Positions 1 through 12,042 are shown, counted from the first letter of the stretch. The stretch is DNA of 64,000 nt from Atherinomorus stipes (GCA_023101725.1 JALJCO010007865.1:370001-434000), one strand, 5' to 3'. Numbers and translations: made by a program. The notes: a model not told the origin generated them from the letters alone.

Positions 1-30
1 AGCAGACGCCAGTCACTCGAACTCTCGAAG

Positions 31-34
31 GAAA

Positions 35-106
<72 letters not shown>

Positions 107-109
107 AAA
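31..109. repeat. (GAAA)n microsatellite
   Basis: About 19 near-perfect copies of the tetranucleotide GAAA, purine-only on the plus strand. The tract is long enough to be length-polymorphic. Confidence 0.97.
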
Positions 110-213
110 CACCGTATATGCACTGAAGAAAAGGTAAGAGCTTCAGATAATGCAGTTTGGAAAACCAGGGTTAATCATAGTTTGGCTTGTAGCCGCTTCT
201 GAGCTCTGAAGGA

Positions 214-330
214 GAAGCTTGAAGCTGAATAGGCTAGCTAGAACGAGGCGCCATTAGCCTGAGAGGGAGGAGCGCTAAGTTTGAATACTGTTTGCAAACA
301 GAAATGCTGGAGGGACTTCAGACTCTACCT
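214..330 (+). repeat. Dispersed repeat H, copy 1
   Basis: This segment matches 34425-34541 closely, including the shared blocks GCTTGAAGCTGAATAGGCT and TTTGCAAACAGAAATG. It ends at GACTCTACC directly before the TTAA of the next MITE. It also keeps the uninterrupted sequence GACTCTACCTTTAAA, which is the empty form of the site that copy 2 has lost to a TA-type MITE. The full extent and class of the repeat are unknown. Confidence 0.7.
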
Positions 331-1121
331 TTAAAGGTGCCATGACATCAAATTTCACTTTTCTGGGGTTTTGGGTGTATAATATGATCTATTGTGCACT
401 GATGAGGCCATGTGAATGTCCAGAGTGAGAATCAAAGTTCCTGTTTATGGTCTGTCAGCTTTGTCTCTCTGCTCAGAAACAGTTGAATCAGACAGCAGCT
501 TATCATTCTACGTAGTTCTATCATTCTACGTAATTTAATTGCTCCAATAAGAGCACACTATCAAGTAAGCAGCCCCCCCCCCCCCCCCCCTCTCCTAACG
601 GTTTATGCACCGTCCGCTCCCCCCTCCCCTCCCTGTCTGATTCAGCTGCATGTATGGAGCTAGTAGTAACTTCTGTGCAGTCAGGTCTGGGTTTTCAAAC
701 AAATGGATTTAAAAGCAAACTTCTGCAGCAACACTGAGGGAGGGGGCCACAACCTTGTCATTACCTGTAAGTTTATTTATTTTCTAAATGCCGTCTTGTC
801 TGATAAATGTAGCTCACTATCTGAACTGCCCATGTTGCTAGCAGTTAGCCTTTAGCAAACTCCGACCGCAGCTTGACCTAGATTCTCCAAATAAGGTCAT
901 AGCGAAATAAGGTGTAGCCAATCAAAATGAAGTCAACATGGTCTCCGGGTAAAGCTCCATATCATCACCGGACCCAACTGCTTTACTTAGGAAGTGAGGT
1001 CTGGCGTTTCAAAACAATACTCCGCTGTAAAAAATGCTGTTTTTTTCTTTAGAGTATTTACATATGCAGTAATGCCAACAACATAAACTAGTTTTTAACT
1101 GTTATGTCATCACTCCTTTAA
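331..1121 (+). mobile_element. TTAA-flanked MITE, family A, copy 1
   Basis: A 783-bp nonautonomous element (335-1117) between two TTAA tetranucleotides (331-334 and 1118-1121). Its ends are AGGTGCCATGACAT and, read inward from the right, AGGAGTGATGACAT, so the inverted repeats are imperfect. It carries a C18 run at 573-590. A second, inverted copy lies at 13208-13977 with the same ends and the same homopolymer position. No transposase is encoded. TTAA duplication with AGG ends fits the Kolobok/T2 type of MITE; the class assignment is inference. Confidence 0.85.
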
Positions 1122-1544
1122 AGTTTAAAGCCAGAATCAGACGACACAATTTTTTTCATCATTCACGACAGTCGTTATGTCACATTAACAGACATCGTGT
1201 CATAAAATCGGACGGTGTCTTGTTACTCGCGAGTGGTCACACTGCAAGAACGGCCCCACACAGACAACCATCTGATCATCGTTTGGTGTCGCAAAAGATG
1301 ACACGAGACAGGGAGGCGGGACAAGCAGCTGTCAATCAATCACTTGGTTTGGATGCCTCTGAATTGATTGTTTGCGTCACTCATGAAATGGAAAGTGGAC
1401 GGAGGACATCAGTTCCTGTCCATTTTTAAGTTTTGAACTCATGTTTTTCCCAACATGAACTGTTTACTGGTATTGTTGTAACGCTGCCTGTTCCAGTTGC
1501 TGTGTGGAGCCTGTTTTCATTTGGAAACGATGCTCACAGAGAGA
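1122..1544. other. No gene seen
   Basis: Unremarkable sequence to the right of MITE A. A 69-codon open frame at 1220-1429 has no recognisable motif and no splice context. Nothing else is supported. Confidence 0.5.
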
Positions 1545-1890
1545 CTAACATCTAAACAGATGAGTTATAAAAAAAAAAACTTCACCCCGTCACAGTTGAC
1601 ATGAAGATAAACTTGACCTATTAAACCTAATATGATGTTTTGAACCAGGCTGTAAACATGTTTATTTCTGGTGTGAACATGTTTATTTCTGCTGTAAACA
1701 TGCTTGTTTCAGCTGTAAACACGTTTATTTCAGCTGTAAACACGTTTATTTCCGCTGTAAACATGTTTATTTCTGCTGTAAAAATGTTTATTTCAGCTGT
1801 AAACACGTTTATTTCCACTGTAAACATGTTTATTTCTGCTGTAAACACGTTTATTTCTGCTGTAAACATGTTTAATTCTGCTGTAATATG
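1545..1890 (-). repeat. Repeat element carrying an 11-unit 21-bp array
   Basis: The left part (1545-1649) is the inverted counterpart of 3530-3630; both contain the block TCAACTGTGAnGGGGTGAA in one orientation or the other. At 1650-1889 there are about 11 tandem copies of a 21-bp unit, roughly GCTGTAAACATGTTTATTTC plus one base, differing by single substitutions such as ATG/ACG and CTG/CAG. The period is a multiple of three and the unit lacks stops, so shadow frames open on both strands. These are not genes. Confidence 0.85.
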
Positions 1891-2131
1891 GTCAAAAATG
1901 CGGTGCACGCCACTTTTACCTGCACCGTCACTTTTTCGAGCTCTGCAATAACAGAGTGTTTCGAACCGTACAGACAAAACATGCAGGTGTTTGTTTATGA
2001 AGCCCAGCTCAGTGGGGATCTATACACGTGTTAATGAGGTCATCTAAACAATAAACAGTGTATAGAATATAGTCAGTGAAGGTGGGCTGTGTGTGCACGT
2101 TATTTTTGTGGTTATATGGAAGTGTTTCTCA

Positions 2132-2152
2132 GTGTGTGTGTGTGTGTGTGTG
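2132..2152. repeat. (GT)n microsatellite
   Basis: About ten perfect GT dinucleotides. Confidence 0.95.
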
Positions 2153-3155
2153 ACATCGCTATCAGCCTCATCAGCTGACAGGCCACAGCCTGATTATAAA
2201 GGCACTTTACTGGTATTAATATTAATGCCACTCCATTTTATTCAGGATGTCTGCCTGCCACTCTGATGAGACTGCACTTTACCACTTTAAATAGTGTGTG
2301 TGTTTGACAGGAGGCGTGCGTTAGCGGCTGCACGTGTGCGCACATGCATACTGATTCATGTGTTTTCCTGTGACTGGCATAAATGCAGCTGTCACACAGA
2401 AGGACTTCTGGTCCATTAGCACCAAAGTATTTTTAAACTTAACCTCCGTTCAAATACAGTCTGATAACTTTACTCAGTGCTGTGTGTTTTGGTAAAACTC
2501 CAGATGAAACACTTCTTTGTTTTTTACATGCAACGTGTGTAGAAATCTGGGAAAGAACGGGGGTGAGGTGTGTTTGGATGTACACGCACACCCCCCCTTG
2601 TTCCTTTGTGGCGTTTTTCTCTTGTTGTGTAGGTCGTTCTTTCTTCTGTCAACCAGCTGGGGCGTCGCTCCTGCTCCATCCGTTATGACCATCTTGGGAC
2701 AAGAGCATCCTCTACATGCTCTAGAATCCCACATAATGACTAGATAGCAGTAAAATACACTCCTGCCCATACATTAAAAGATATTGCCAGTATATCTCAT
2801 CTCAGAGTCTGGCTGACTTTCATTTGATTTTGTGTCATTTTATTTTTAATTCATTGATTTTTTTTTGGGTGGTATTCTTGTTCTGAGTAAGCAGCTTGAT
2901 CAAAGACAGGTGATGCAGTTGCCAAGTTTGAAATGGGCTCAGATATGATTAGTTTTGTCTTCAGTTATTTAATCAAGTCATGATGGAGCACAAATGTAGT
3001 TTGTGTAAATGTCTCAAACTGAACAATAGGAGAAAATATCCATGAAGTCCAAACTATTACCATATTTTTCCAGTTGTTTCAACACATCTAGTTTTGACTA
3101 AGAAAAAATTAAAAAAGAAAATAAATGCACATAGTTTCATAGTAGGGGTGGTTGC

Positions 3156-3173
3156 GGGGGGGGGGGGGGGGGG
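3156..3173. repeat. G18 homopolymer
   Basis: Eighteen consecutive G. One of several long G or C runs in this window (others at 573, 13719, 18319, 19353, 22467, 39953 and 42653). Confidence 0.95.
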
Positions 3174-3351
3174 CATACGTGTATGTGCATTGTACAGTTG
3201 ATCTGTTAATTTCACCAGAGGCAGTGCACATCAGGTGTTGTCCTCGTGTTTGTGTTTATTACAAAGGGTGACTTCCGCATTGCACAAAAATTTTTGTTCT
3301 TTCTTCATCCACTAGGGGCTCCAAAACCAAGCAAATCTCCGTAGACCAACC

Positions 3352-3630
3352 TCACAGCAGAAATAAACATGTTTACAGCAGGAGTAATATGTTCACAGTC
3401 GAAATAAACATGCTTACAGTAGAAATAAACATGTTCACAGCAGGAATAAACATGTTTACAGCAGGAATAATATGTTTACAGCAGGAATAATATGTTTACA
3501 GCAGAAATAAACATGTTTACAGCCTGATTCAAACATCATTTTAGGTTTAATATGTCAAGTTTACCTTCATGTCAACTGTGAAGGGGGTGAATTTTTCCAT
3601 AACTCATCCATTTAGATGTCAGTGAATCCT
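3352..3630 (+). repeat. Repeat element carrying an 8-unit 21-bp array, inverted copy
   Basis: About eight copies of the 21-bp unit ACAGCAGAAATAAACATGTT plus one base lie at 3354-3524. They are followed by flanking sequence that is the reverse complement of 1545-1649. Together with 1545-1890 it forms a large inverted repeat around a 1.46-kb spacer. A third, far longer array of the same unit is at 51183-51860. Confidence 0.85.
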
Positions 3631-4189
3631 GAAATTACACATAATTAGGGGCGTGTCATTATGATTGACAGGCGGCAGACTGGATGTTGACCTGCTGTCC
3701 GGTGGCTAGCAGTTAAGTTCTTGTTTGCCCTGGGTAAGGTCTCAGTCTGCAGCAGAGCAGCAACATGGTGGCTTTATAGCAAGTCCAAACATGTCTTACC
3801 TTTATCCCCCCACTCAGGAGGCTAATCTTCATTAGCTCCTGTTACTTTTGAGTTAGCTCAGTTAGCATTTAGCCCAGAGTACGTCAGCTGTCTATCATTT
3901 GCCCTGAGGCCGCGCTTTGCCCATTTTAGTATTTTCTGGGAGTGACGACACACGTGACACGACAAGATGGCGACGGTGGGACACGCCCAATTGGCTTCAC
4001 TGTGCTTCATTCAGACAAGACCGGATACTTTGTCCATATTTTCTATAGTCTTTGGTTTATTGTGGTTGTTTGTCTCCACTTTTATCATGCAAACAACTCA
4101 ACAGGTTGGTCAATAATCAGGTCTGTGAGTTGCGTTGAGAACCAGAAAGCGATTTTTCACTGCTCGGTGTGCTGTTGTGCGCTGTGTAT
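3631..4189. other. Probable continuation of the same repeat; no gene seen
   Basis: AT-moderate sequence following the array element, including GGGGCGTGTCATTATGATTG and further right AAGATGGCGACGG. I believe it is part of the same dispersed teleost element, but there is no second copy in the window to set its limits. The 110-codon frame at 3942-4274 runs into the next repeat and is not supported as a gene. Confidence 0.4.
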
Positions 4190-4400
4190 AGGCAAGGCAA
4201 GGCAAGGCAAGTTTATTTGTATAGCACATTTCATGTACAGAACAATTCAAAGTGCTTTACATAAAACATTATAAGCAAAAAGGGAGATAAAAAAAACAAA
4301 CAAAAAAAAACAATTAGAAGCATGATTCAGAATTAAAAGCATTTAAGATTAAAAAGAGAGAATACAGAGACGTGCGGATTTTAACTTTTGAATAAAATTA
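4190..4400 (+). repeat. Dispersed GGCAA/GTTTATTTGTATAGCAC repeat
   Basis: Four GGCAA units lead into GTTTATTTGTATAGCACAT and AATTCAAAGTGCTTTACATA, a signature I recognise from very common teleost interspersed repeats. An A-rich stretch follows. There are no coding or pol III boxes, so it is probably the 3' portion of a retroelement. Confidence 0.65.
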
Positions 4401-4458
4401 CGTAAATGCAGCTGAGAACAGGTGCATATAGGGACCAAAACAAAGTGTATGTGCATTC

Positions 4459-4610
4459 GGCTGTGGCTCAGGTGGTAGAGCAGGTCATCAATACACTACG
4501 TAGCTTACCATCACCAAGTATGAATGAGGAGTGAAAGAATAATGGATCTACTGTGAGCACTTTGAGTGCCTTGAAAAGTGCGATATAAATCTAATCCTTT
4601 ATTATTATTG
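4459..4610 (+). mobile_element. tRNA-derived SINE, internally deleted
   Basis: The head contains a pol III A-box-like TGGCTCAGGTGG at 4464-4475, typical of fish tRNA-derived SINEs. The tail GCACTTTGAGTGCCTTGAAA followed by GCGATATAAAT and a TTATTATTATT run is the LINE-like 3' end of such SINEs. No B box is visible between them, so the copy is internally deleted and cannot be a functional pol III gene. Confidence 0.65.
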
Positions 4611-4649
4611 TGATTATGATCAGTGGTCGTGTGAGACGAATCTTTATCC

Positions 4650-5068
4650 GGGTTTTTAAAATGGTGATGGAAAATTCTGAAGGCCGCCGTTATGTAGACA
4701 GATTATAATTTACACCCCTGACCACCGGGTGGCGAGTGAGCACAGGATGAGCTGTTGTCTCTACAGAGATCCTTCTGTGGTCGAACAGAAAGGCTACTCA
4801 GTCACGACATGTTCATCCGAAATTTTCATTATCTCCTTGAAAGAAGCTGTTTCTCTCGCTACTGTGAACATAATCCACCAAAAAACACTTTATTCTAATT
4901 TCTTACACAACAGCAGTTTTCTCAGTGACCCCCCTACAGATGGCTCACCTTCATCATCTTCATCGTACCTGTACTGTGATTCCCTCCAGCCAGTAAAAGA
5001 CAGTCTTATCTTGACTCTTGTTTTGTCCCTTCTTCTCTGTCTTTTCCTCTCTTCCTCCGGTAATGTTT
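4650..5068 (+). repeat. Dispersed repeat P, copy 1
   Basis: The right part (4913-5062) is homologous to 18147-18290. Both contain GTTTTCTCAGTG, then CTGnACnGTGATTC, then the pyrimidine-rich stretch ending in CTTCCTCCGG or its equivalent. The 113-codon frame at 4729-5070 lies inside this repeat and is not a host gene. Confidence 0.55.
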
Positions 5069-5181
5069 AAGTGACGGGTCCAAAATGTGCATAATGAATG
5101 TTATGGCATCAAAACGAGTCAGAAACACAGATTTTTAAGGTCAAAAAGTTCCGTTGTGTGTCTTTAACTTTCTGACAGTTT

Positions 5182-6459
5182 ATAGATGGGTTTCTGAGCA
5201 ACATCACAGATAGGATGCGCACGCAACCAGGGGGCAAGAAAACACAGGAAAACCATTATTGAACTATGAGGTGTAATGACGTGTTTTATATGCAAGACTC
5301 GACTTTTAATGCAGTTGAGGTCATAATATGACGTGAAAGTGTCGGGGAAATATGATGTTTGAGTCCTGGTATTTGTTTGGTTGCAAAAATTTAATGCATG
5401 TAAACAGTTACCATGGTGATAACAGGACAGTAGGAGTGACTGTCTTCAAAAAACCTCTCTCATAACTTCTGCAGGTTCAGATACATGATTTATTTAGTCT
5501 TTCACCATGGTCACCATGTCAGATTAAACTATCGCGAAGGCAGAAATTATTCCTGTGTTGTAGTCAGGAGACTGGTGCTGTCACAAAAACCGTATCACGG
5601 CTGCGATCAGTCATTGATCAGTTCACGGCTTCATCACAACACTGTAGCTGTGTGTGACAGCCGTCCTCTGCTCACACACGCGAAATAAAAAGAAGAAAAA
5701 ACTGATGGTGGAGCCGTTTACAAACATTCACGCTGCATAACAACGCATCCCGGAGATTTAATACGAAGTACGGGGTCATAAATCAGATGGTGTTTGAGTT
5801 TATACTGTTAGCTTGTTAGCAGTTAGCTAGTCTGTCTGCTGTCTACCAGGATTTCATCCACATAAAGCAGAACGTTCCACAAGCAGCGAGACTCACCGAC
5901 AGCAATGCAGGTGAGTCCCTAACAGTTGGAATCACCTCCTTTCCAAACGTAATGATGATGTCATCTTTGCCTGGTTTAATCCAGACTAGTGAAAGTTGCT
6001 CCTGTATGGAGGAGGTGAAGACGACACGGAGCAGAACTGAACCTGCTGCAGACAGCAGACTGTTGGGGACCATTTTGGTTTTAACAAAGAGTCTAAACGA
6101 AAGTTTAAGCCGCTTTCTAACTCAAGTTTTTCAGGCAAATTTCAAATGAGGTCCAACACGAATAATATCCATGTTTTAACAAGAAAAATGCCGTTTCCGG
6201 GTGATGACTCCATTGCCAAGTTAGTGTAATGGTAATAGAAACATGAAACAGCAATGCTGCGTCGGTATTTTTTTATTTGGCATCAAAATACAGATTTATT
6301 CAATATAATTTAAAACACAACAATCTCTGTTTGTTTCGTCAGGTTACATTACATTTTTATGAATGAAATTAGTGTTTGGTCATCGACTGCAGAACAAACA
6401 GGCTTTTTGCCTCCTGGTTGCGCAACTGCCAATGTTTGTAAACGGGAAACCCATCTGTA
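5182..6459 (+). mobile_element. MITE family K, copy 1
   Basis: A 1.28-kb element with imperfect terminal inverted repeats: ATAGATGGGTTTC on the left and, read inward, TACAGATGGGTTTCCC on the right. An inverted copy of about 1.2 kb is at 31711-32909 with the same ends and most of the interior. There is no transposase. Several 60-76-codon frames inside are unrelated shadows. The target duplication could not be resolved, so the superfamily is open. Confidence 0.75.
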
Positions 6460-8737
6460 GACTGTCTTCATCCAGCTGATTGGAAAATGAGGATCTAATG
6501 GACGCCTAGTTTACAAATTCATGCAGCAAACATTCTGGATGCGGCAGCATGTTCTAGAAACCTTCGTGAAACATGCATCATGTCATGCAGTAGCAGCCGG
6601 TGACTCCAGTCTGACAGCAGCTGAGAACTGCAACCGACGGCAGTGACTGCGAACACGCACGAGGGAGGATTGAAAATGTTCTGCAACTATGTGTAAAAAA
6701 CAAACAAAAACAAACGAGTAATGGATGTGTTACTCATATTAGTCTAATTATTAATCAAAAATAATGAAAAGTAAATACTATTGAATGTCATTATTATCAT
6801 TTTAAAAATCAAAGTGACCAGTAAAAATTGGTAATTAGGGGATTTTTAATGATCCTGTCCGTCAAAATGGCCCACAATGAAAAAGTTTAGCGCAACCTCT
6901 GATCACGTTTCATGCTTTAGTTTAGTCCCCTGGATAATTTTGACTGCCTATTATGTAACTTCTATTTCTTTTCCTTTTAACCTACAAATTAAAATTTGGA
7001 TCCCTCATCTTTTGTAAATGTTAAATTAGAAGATAAAATAGATTTGACTCAAATATCTCAATATAAAGTTGAACAAACAGGGTTTTATCTTCATGTAAAT
7101 TAAAACAGTTAAAGGTGCATTGCGCAAGTTTTAATGTTAAATACTATTCTTCACCTGCACATACAACTGCCTGATGTGTAGAATGAGCTGATCTTTCTTC
7201 ACTGCGGTGGTCTCTGATGCTGTTTCTGCTCAATGCGAGAGTTTCGGGCACTTGTGGGGGAGACGAGCTGCACGCTCTCTTTAAATATACTTAATGATTC
7301 TGTTTTTTCATTGATGACATGAAGGTTGTTTTTATGTTATCACACATAAAACAACCTTTCATTTTCCTCAAACTGCAGAAATTTACAGAACTTGTTCATC
7401 TTAATCTGTTTGGAGTAATTAAAACAAATGATTGTTTTTTTTTTTTTTTTCTCTGCATTGGAAAAGGACAGTGCTGTTCCAGTAGAAGTATGAACGATTC
7501 ATGTAGTAAAACCGTCTGGACAGATGAATGGTACGTGGAAATGTGATAATAATAGCTGAAATCCCAACACTTTACTAACCTGTTGCAGATGTGAGGAACA
7601 ACCAAATGTACTCACTTTCAAGACTTCCATCATTTTTCTTAATCGGCCTGTCCTTGGTGAACACATGCACCGCAGATGACCCCCCTCCCCCTCCATTTGG
7701 CTCCTTTCCTATCAGTGAGCAAGAAAAAGAGACAGAGAGTAAGAGAAATAGAAAACGATGCAAGGATGATGACGACAGCAAGCTGGAGCTCAGCGCAAAG
7801 CTCCGGGTTATCAAACTCATTAATCTACATGCCATCGTCCCCGGATGAATAATTGTGCGTTGAATTTATCTGCCGCTGTGATAGCTACCGCTCAGCTCTG
7901 CCTCTGCCACGGCCAACCGTGCATTGTGTCTGAGCCGTGTAATTATTACATGCTTTGTCTTTGCTTTGGGTGGAGGTGATGGTAAGGGTGAAAAACAGAC
8001 TCCCACTCTCTTCTTCAGCAGTAGGGGGAGTGGGAGGTTGTGAAGTCTAATATCACCGGGACAATCAAACACGCCTCTTTCTGTTTTACAACAAAGAACA
8101 ATGAAAGAAAATAACAGAGATGATCAACTACACTATGAATATTTCTGGGAAAATAAACAGGAAACTGGAGATTTGAAGCTTTTTAGAAAGTGTCAGCAAA
8201 CACTGATTAAACTCGGCCAGTTGTAGAAGTTCTCAACCTCAGCTTTAACAATCTGATGAGAAGGAAATAAGGCAGAAAAAAAATGTGCCCACGAGGTTAA
8301 TATGCATCACTCCAGCTGCCCACGGAGGATTGTGTTAGATAAGTGCGACTTTTTCACACCACATAAGATGGTTGAAGCATGTTCAGGGCAGAATTACGCA
8401 GAAACTTTTCCACCACTGACTTCACGGAATTATAAGTGTTTATCTGATATACCGTACATCCGTCAGATCAGACTTCAGGGTCTTTATAACAGGTCAGAGC
8501 TCTGTAGTACAAGGCAGATTTCTCAAGAACATATATACTTGCTCTTTTTACAGATCTGGATCTTTTGACTTCCAAATTCATTTAATATCACTCAGAGCAG
8601 CTTTTGGGGCCTGCTAACAATTTTAAATGGATTGTAAGCAAGCAAGAATTTTTCTAATTTTGATTTTTTTAAAGAAAGAGTCACATTTTTCTACTTTTTT
8701 TTTTGTTGTTGGAAAAAAAAGTTATCATTAGAGCCCG
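6460..8737. other. Mostly unassigned sequence; one possible small TTAA MITE
   Basis: At 7109-7284 a 168-bp segment starts TTAAAGGTGCATTGCGC and ends (read inward) TTAAAGAGAGCGTGCAG. It could be a small TTAA MITE, but the inverted repeats are weak. A T run lies near 7436-7450. The 85-codon frame at 7591-7848 is lysine- and aspartate-rich at its end, without a convincing exon structure. At 7840-7960 the sequence is unusually even in composition and could be conserved non-coding DNA, which cannot be tested here. Confidence 0.35.
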
Positions 8738-8788
8738 ACGGGTTTATCAGCCAGCTGATTAAATTGGCCAATCATAACCCTTTTCAAA

Positions 8789-9003
8789 ACTAGAAAAGCA
8801 CCCGGTGAGTGCAGACCTCCGCCAAGCAGCTTGATTCCCTTATTTTTGTGTGTTCTGGATCATAGTATCCTGAATTTTCTCTGGATCTGGATCAACTTTG
8901 GAAACATTCTAGAACTCACTGAGATCCTATCTTGTAATTTTTTTTTACCAAACACTCGGGCCATTTGAATGGAGTTATATGCAAAAATTTTAAAAATATG
9001 GCC
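8789..9003 (+). repeat. Dispersed repeat Q, copy 1
   Basis: It begins ACTAGAAAAGCAC and includes GCAGACCTCCGCCAAG, a signature shared by a very common teleost repeat. The inverted copy is at 14002-14221, and the two share long blocks such as ACACTCGGGCCATTTG. The bases before it (8738-8788, AGAGCCCGACGGGTTTATC) look like the end of another hAT-like element. Confidence 0.75.
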
Positions 9004-9605
9004 TGTCAGGGTGATGTTGATGTAAGACTGTTTAGGCGTTTGTAAGAAGGTTTGATGTTCACCATGGGGTGTCGGTCAGAAGACACGGGACTCGCTTGTA
9101 CAGTTAACTGTCTTTACTGGTCACTCTTAATCACAACAGCACAGTAATGCAACAAACGACAGGCTTACAGGTGAGGAATTCCAGTTAAGGTGAATGCTGG
9201 ATGGAAGTGAGTTTGGTCCATAAATAGAAATACAAAACCATGAGGAACATTTGTTGGACTAATAAACATATTCAAGGTATTAATTATTACTAATGAATCC
9301 CTTCCAGTTAGGACTAAACATGCATATATGTTCAAGGCCAACAGTCACAGTAACTGGCATGTAACAGGTCAGCTAGCTTAATAGCATAAAAAGGCACATG
9401 GTGAATGAAGAAACACTTCTGAATAAGCAAATCAGCTAAATAACATTAAAGGCTCAATAAACAGACTGGGAGAGAAAGTCTGTTAACATTGTGAAATTAA
9501 CAATAAATCAACATGTTTCCAGTTTCAGAGCCCCCCCCTGCCAAAAAAAAGGGGGTGAGGGTAAAAATAAAAAAAAAAAGAATTATAACAGTCAACATGG
9601 GTTTG

Positions 9606-9647
<42 letters not shown>

Positions 9648-10227
9648 CACACACACATCCACACAGAAATGTGTAAATAGCTCAAAGCTGCTCGTTGTCT
9701 CCTTTGTCTTGTCTTGCTGTTATCCAGATGGAGTAAGAGCTGAAAACATAAAAGAACAAATAACAGGCCTGTGGGAAACAGCAGGAGAAACGCGGTAAAC
9801 AGGTGAACACATCGTCTGTATTTTACATTTTGATTTTATTTATCTTCAAACAGCTCCTCACCACCTTCCAAGTGTGTATCTACATACGTGTGCACACATG
9901 CAATCCTGCATTCATTGGCTTTCACACAAAAGATTTTGGGAATGATTGTGTACTGGAGAAAAGCATAATCAGCTCTGACAAAACGTGTCTCTTTTTCCAG
10001 ACAACAGAGGAACAAGCCCCAGAACTGTCATTTCCTGTGATATTTATGATAAAAATCATTGGTGGGATTTCTGTTCTGCGCTGCTTTGGTGTTTGTCTTG
10101 GCCTGCTGAGTTAGCAAAGCGCCTCTAATGGAAATCTGTGTGCAAAACAATCTAATTGTTGCTTTTTGTATTTTAGATTAGAAGCAATTTATAGGTGATA
10201 CTTTTCTGTATTTCTTTCTTTCTGTAG
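9004..10227. other. No gene seen; contains a CT microsatellite
   Basis: AT-rich sequence with a (CT)n tract and short CA runs. The 103-codon frame at 9803-10114 includes a pyrimidine tract ending in CCAG at about 10000, but there is no good donor after it. I do not call an exon. Confidence 0.5.
9609..9644. repeat. (CT)n microsatellite
   Basis: About 18 CT dinucleotides followed by a short CA stretch. Confidence 0.95.
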
Positions 10228-10280
10228 AAAGAAGGAAACTGCAAATGAAGCTAAACATAATGGATAGCCTCCAGGATAAA
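10228..10280 (+). CDS. Candidate internal coding exon, gene unknown
   Basis: A 53-bp exon candidate. The acceptor is strong: a long TTTCTTTCTTTCTGTAG tract ends at 10227. The donor is strong: AAA followed by GTGAGT at 10281. The other two frames have stops. The open frame starts after two bases of a split codon and reads RRKLQMKLNIMDSLQDK, ending on a codon boundary. That end phase matches the start phase of the candidate exon at 14576-14722. I do not recognise the family. Such a short exon could be chance, but two good splice sites plus phase agreement argue for a real gene on the plus strand. Confidence 0.45.
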
Positions 10281-10380
10281 GTGAGTGTGGCAAATGCGGC
10301 TCTTGTTTTCTGGCAACACTCCTTGTTTGTAGTGCTTTTTTCAGTAAGCACTTAGCATCAAATTTCTTAATATCTTGGAC

Positions 10381-10637
10381 TTATTACCTCCACAAAGGAG
10401 GTTATGTTTTTGGTAGTATTGGTTTGTCTGTCTGTCTGTCAGCAACTTTACAAAAAAGTTCTGGACGGATTGACCTGAAACTTTCACCAGCTGTGTGTCT
10501 CAGTCCAAGGACGAACCCATTAAATTTTGGTGGTGATCCGGATCACCTTTGGGATCCAGGAATGTTCTGAAGGATTCTTTATCATTGTGAGATCGGCCAT
10601 GTTGGGAAGGCTGTTGATGAGGCGTGAGTGCCCCCTT
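10381..10637 (+). repeat. GAGGTTATGTTTT-type dispersed repeat
   Basis: It opens ACCTCCACAAAGGAGGTTAT, followed by a TCTGTCTGTCTGTC run, CTGGACGGATTGACCTGAAA, and a GATCCGGATCACC block. This is the widespread fish repeat related to the CCGCCAAGG elements (compare 8789-9003). It has no coding capacity. Confidence 0.7.
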
Positions 10638-12042
10638 GTGGCAGAAGTGTGCAGCTGCTACTGAGCACATGATGTCAGGATGCAGAAATGAAACTTGTGA
10701 GCAGCAGTGAGAGAGGAGAGAAGACTGTTGGAGACTGAGGTGAAGATGGGGGGGGGCGGGGGGAGGTGGCTGAGAGCTGTTTCAGCTGCTGGGGGGTTCT
10801 TGAAGGGCACGGAGTGTGAGCGAGACATTAAGAGGTGGCGTGGGTGTGTGAAGGTGACTGAGCTGTGGGGAAAAGTGAGGCGAAGTTGGAGGAGGAGGAT
10901 GGGGGGGGCGTGTGAAATGAAAAGAGTGGGGTTTGAACTGATGTAGGTATAACAATGAAAACAAAAACTACGTGGCGAGGGAAAATTTCTACACTGGTTT
11001 AAACAAGACCTTTGGGGGGTTGGAGCGGTAAAAAGGAACTGAAGTGGTGAATTTTTTGCACATAGTACACAAAAGTAACTGTTGTTTTGCTGAACAGGAG
11101 TTTTGGCCTTTAATGTTATTTAGTGATTTGCTTTAGAAGTGTCTCCATTCACATGTGCTTTTGCTTAACTAGTGATGAACACATAGCAGTTGCCTCTGGA
11201 AGGGTTTATAAGTAACAATTATACCTTGCTGTGTTTCTTGCCACGTGTTCCTAGGCTGGGTGACAACTCACTCCCAGCTTACCTGCTGAGTTCCTCACGT
11301 GCCTGGGTTGCATGTGTGGGTGGGCAGAAAGAGTCTGCGGAGCCTGGGTGCCGACACCAGGGAAATAACCCCTCAGTAAACATTTAGGCCCAGGGAGGAA
11401 GGGTCGAGTTGCCGTCGGGAGTTCGCGGGGGGGGGGTGTGGTCCTGCGGGGGCCAGCGGGGGGACCCGGGAGGGGGGGGGGGAGCGGGGGCAGGAGAAGA
11501 AGAAGGAAGAGAAGAGAGGAGGATGGGGGGAGGGTGGGGGGCGAAATCATTACCTTTTTTTTTTTTTTTTTCTTCTTTTTTTTTCCCTAAAAACAAGGTT
11601 TGTTGAAAAAAAAATCAAACAAAAAAAGAGAATCGAAGAAGAGGTACTGAGAATGGGAAGTAGAGAGAGGTATATAACACACAAGAGGAACGAATTAAAA
11701 GGAAATTTTGATCAGCTGCCGTGGAAAAGATTTTGACATGGGAAGAAAAGATGATCGAGTATGAAGGAAGGAAATGGAGAGATGAAAGGAATCGCCATTT
11801 CTGTCGTAGGGTAGGGTGGAGATTTGGTAAAAATAATTCATTTTTTGATTGATATTGAAATTAGATTATATAAGTTTTCATTCATTTAAAAGGTTTTTGA
11901 CCACAAATCTTACTAAATATACTTAAAAAAACAAAATCCGGAAATACATTAGAAAAAAGTAAAGAGAAAATGATAATAAATATAATAATAATGAATAAAA
12001 AATGAGTCCAGTCTCCGCATTCCGTTCTTCTCCCGAGTTTGC
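10638..12042. other. G-rich and AT-rich low-complexity sequence; no gene seen
   Basis: It contains G-rich patches at 10747-10765 and 10898-10910, a long G-rich block at 11429-11545, a T run at 11557-11573, and AT-rich sequence to 12000. The open frames here owe their length to skewed composition. Confidence 0.5.
11429..11585. repeat. G-rich block followed by a T run
   Basis: The plus strand is dominated by G with scattered A, C and T, including runs of 8-11 G. It is followed by a T17 run and more T. The texture resembles 18290-18460 and 42653-43640 and may be partly a sequencing or assembly product. Confidence 0.7.

Larger units (their letters stand above)
1891..3351. other. Spacer between inverted array-bearing repeats; no gene seen
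   Basis: About 1.46 kb of AT-rich sequence between the two inverted 21-bp-array elements. It holds a GT microsatellite (2132-2152) and a G18 run (3156-3173). Open frames around 2474-2770 exist on both strands but show no domain or splice context. Confidence 0.5.
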
